Of a stretch of 5,874 bases of DNA, positions 5,070-5,874 are shown one piece after another. The DNA comes from Deltaproteobacteria bacterium. Its GTDB lineage: Bacteria > Desulfobacterota > Desulfobacteria > Desulfobacterales > Desulfatirhabdiaceae. Position 1 is the first letter of the stretch. Each line of letters begins with the position of its first letter. The translations under genes and the position numbers were made by a program. The stretch lies in NCBI GenBank assembly GCA_021778975.1, contig JAJYBO010000197.1, positions 1 to 5,874 on the forward strand, read 5' to 3'. The notes under the pieces are model-generated. The model searched no databases. It was not told the DNA's origin and saw nothing but the letters and a program-made list of their open reading frames with translations.

Positions 5070-5874
5070 ATGATCGTGACGGCGATAGACGGTTTTCGGG
5101 AATTATCCCGAAAACTGATGGAAATTGTTGAGAACAGTTCCGTGAAAATGACGCCCAGCAGTCTGGAAAAAATGCTGTGGCGGGAGCGTGTGGTGAACCG
5201 TCGGGAATTGCGGACTGCACTCAGAATGCTCGTTGAAAGCGGAGAACTGACGTATAGCAACGTATTCGGAACCACATATATTGAAAAATCCTACAACCGG
5301 CCGGTTCGCATCGGTCAGCATGTCATTCTCACCCCGCCGGAGCGCGATGCACGGTACAGCGCTCCGGACATTGCGGTCATTCTCAAACCCGGAGCTTCTT
5401 TTGGCGTGGGACAACACGCCACGACCCGGCTTGCGGTTGAAGGCGTTGAATATACGCTGCAAGAACTTTTTGCGGGCAGGGACATTCCGGATAAAACGAT
5501 GCTGGACATTGGCACTGGTTCTGGTGTTCTGGCGCTGACGGCGTTAAAAATGGGAATCCGGCGGGTAACCGGAACTGACATTGACCCATGCGCCGTCGCG
5601 GAGGCAACGGAAAATGCCGTTCTCAACGGGATGTCCGAGCGGTTTATCATCATGGATCTGCCCGCCGAAAGCATCGAAGAGCGCTTCCACATGATTGCGG
5701 CAAATCTCCGATATCCGACGCTAATGCGATTGAGCGACTACATTTCGGAACATATCCATCCGCAAGGAGCGGTGATTCTTTCAGGCATACGGGGCGATGA
5801 GGCGGAAAAGCTCAAAACCCGGTACGCGGAACTGTCTTTGAAATGTCGCCGGGAAAAAGCCGCTAATGGATGGA
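5070..5874 (+). CDS. PrmA-type class I methyltransferase with winged-helix-like N-terminus (3' end cut)
   Basis: 268 codons are visible and the frame runs off the right edge without a stop. Residues from about 80 onward match the PrmA (ribosomal protein L11 lysine/N-terminal methyltransferase) core: RIGQHVILTPPE (80-91), the family-specific KPGASFGVGQHATTR (106-120; PrmA has PGxAFGTGxHxTT), SAM-binding motif I LDIGTGSGVLAL (145-156), acidic TDIDP (169-173), NAVLNG (182-187), motif IV AANLRYPTL (210-218; PrmA ANLxxxxL) and SGI (238-240). AANGW at the cut end lines up with the last strand of PrmA, so only about ten residues should be missing. Residues 9-75 differ from PrmA's L11-binding domain: RRELRTALRMLVESGEL (44-60) followed by the wing-like YSNVFGTTYIE (62-72) looks like a winged helix-turn-helix. 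The methyl acceptor may therefore not be L11. Start 5070 is chosen from the ribosome-binding site; 5064 is possible. Divergent from livK, with no functional link evident. Confidence 0.85.
   Translation, partial: MIVTAIDGFRELSRKLMEIVENSSVKMTPSSLEKMLWRERVVNRRELRTALRMLVESGELTYSNVFGTTYIEKSYNRPVRIGQHVILTPPERDARYSAPDIAVILKPGASFGVGQHATTRLAVEGVEYTLQELFAGRDIPDKTMLDIGTGSGVLALTALKMGIRRVTGTDIDPCAVAEATENAVLNGMSERFIIMDLPAESIEERFHMIAANLRYPTLMRLSDYISEHIHPQGAVILSGIRGDEAEKLKTRYAELSLKCRREKAANGW

Noticed and set aside
5315..5692. 125-codon minus-strand frame opposite the PrmA-like gene
   Set aside because: It is antisense to a domain with clear methyltransferase motifs and shows no ribosome-binding site or recognisable family.

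Overview
The window looks like chromosomal DNA from a Gram-negative anaerobe-type proteobacterium, most plausibly Desulfobacterota (the former Deltaproteobacteria). This rests on a minimal-size livKHMGF cassette, a Gram-negative signal peptide without a lipobox, and an intergenic palindromic repeat of a kind I recall from sulfate-reducer genomes. The lineage is an inference, not a proven assignment.

Layout. Bases 1-191 hold the last 62 codons of an unrecognised plus-strand gene. It converges on a minus-strand operon that fills 227-4640. In transcription order the operon is: periplasmic binding protein (livK, 4640-3489), two membrane permeases (livH, 3462-2572; livM, 2566-1709) and two ATPases (livG, 1701-934; livF, 937-227). 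The gene order equals that of E. coli livKHMGF. Junctions are tight (26, 5 and 7 nt, then a 4-nt ATGA overlap), so one transcript is likely. Together the five proteins make a complete HAAT-family (hydrophobic amino acid) ABC importer: a periplasmic receptor, a LivH/LivM channel with two EAA-type cytoplasmic loops, and a LivG/LivF ATPase pair.

A 429-base divergent intergenic region (4641-5069) separates livK from a plus-strand gene that runs off the right edge (5070-5874). This region is the densest in unexplained structure. It has a strong Shine-Dalgarno for livK, a possible sigma-54-type -24/-12 element, a 32-bp AT-rich near-perfect palindrome with a Fur-box-like core (4788-4819), and a separate 124-bp imperfect palindromic repeat element (4849-4972) with matching terminal inverted repeats.

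The right-hand gene encodes a PrmA-type (ribosomal protein L11 methyltransferase) catalytic domain. Its N-terminus looks like a winged helix-turn-helix instead of the usual L11-recognition domain, so calling it PrmA would probably be misleading.

Most of the window is ordinary transporter sequence. I see no CRISPR array, RNA gene, insertion sequence with a transposase, or defence system. The points worth following up are the divergent control region and the PrmA-like/wHTH protein.
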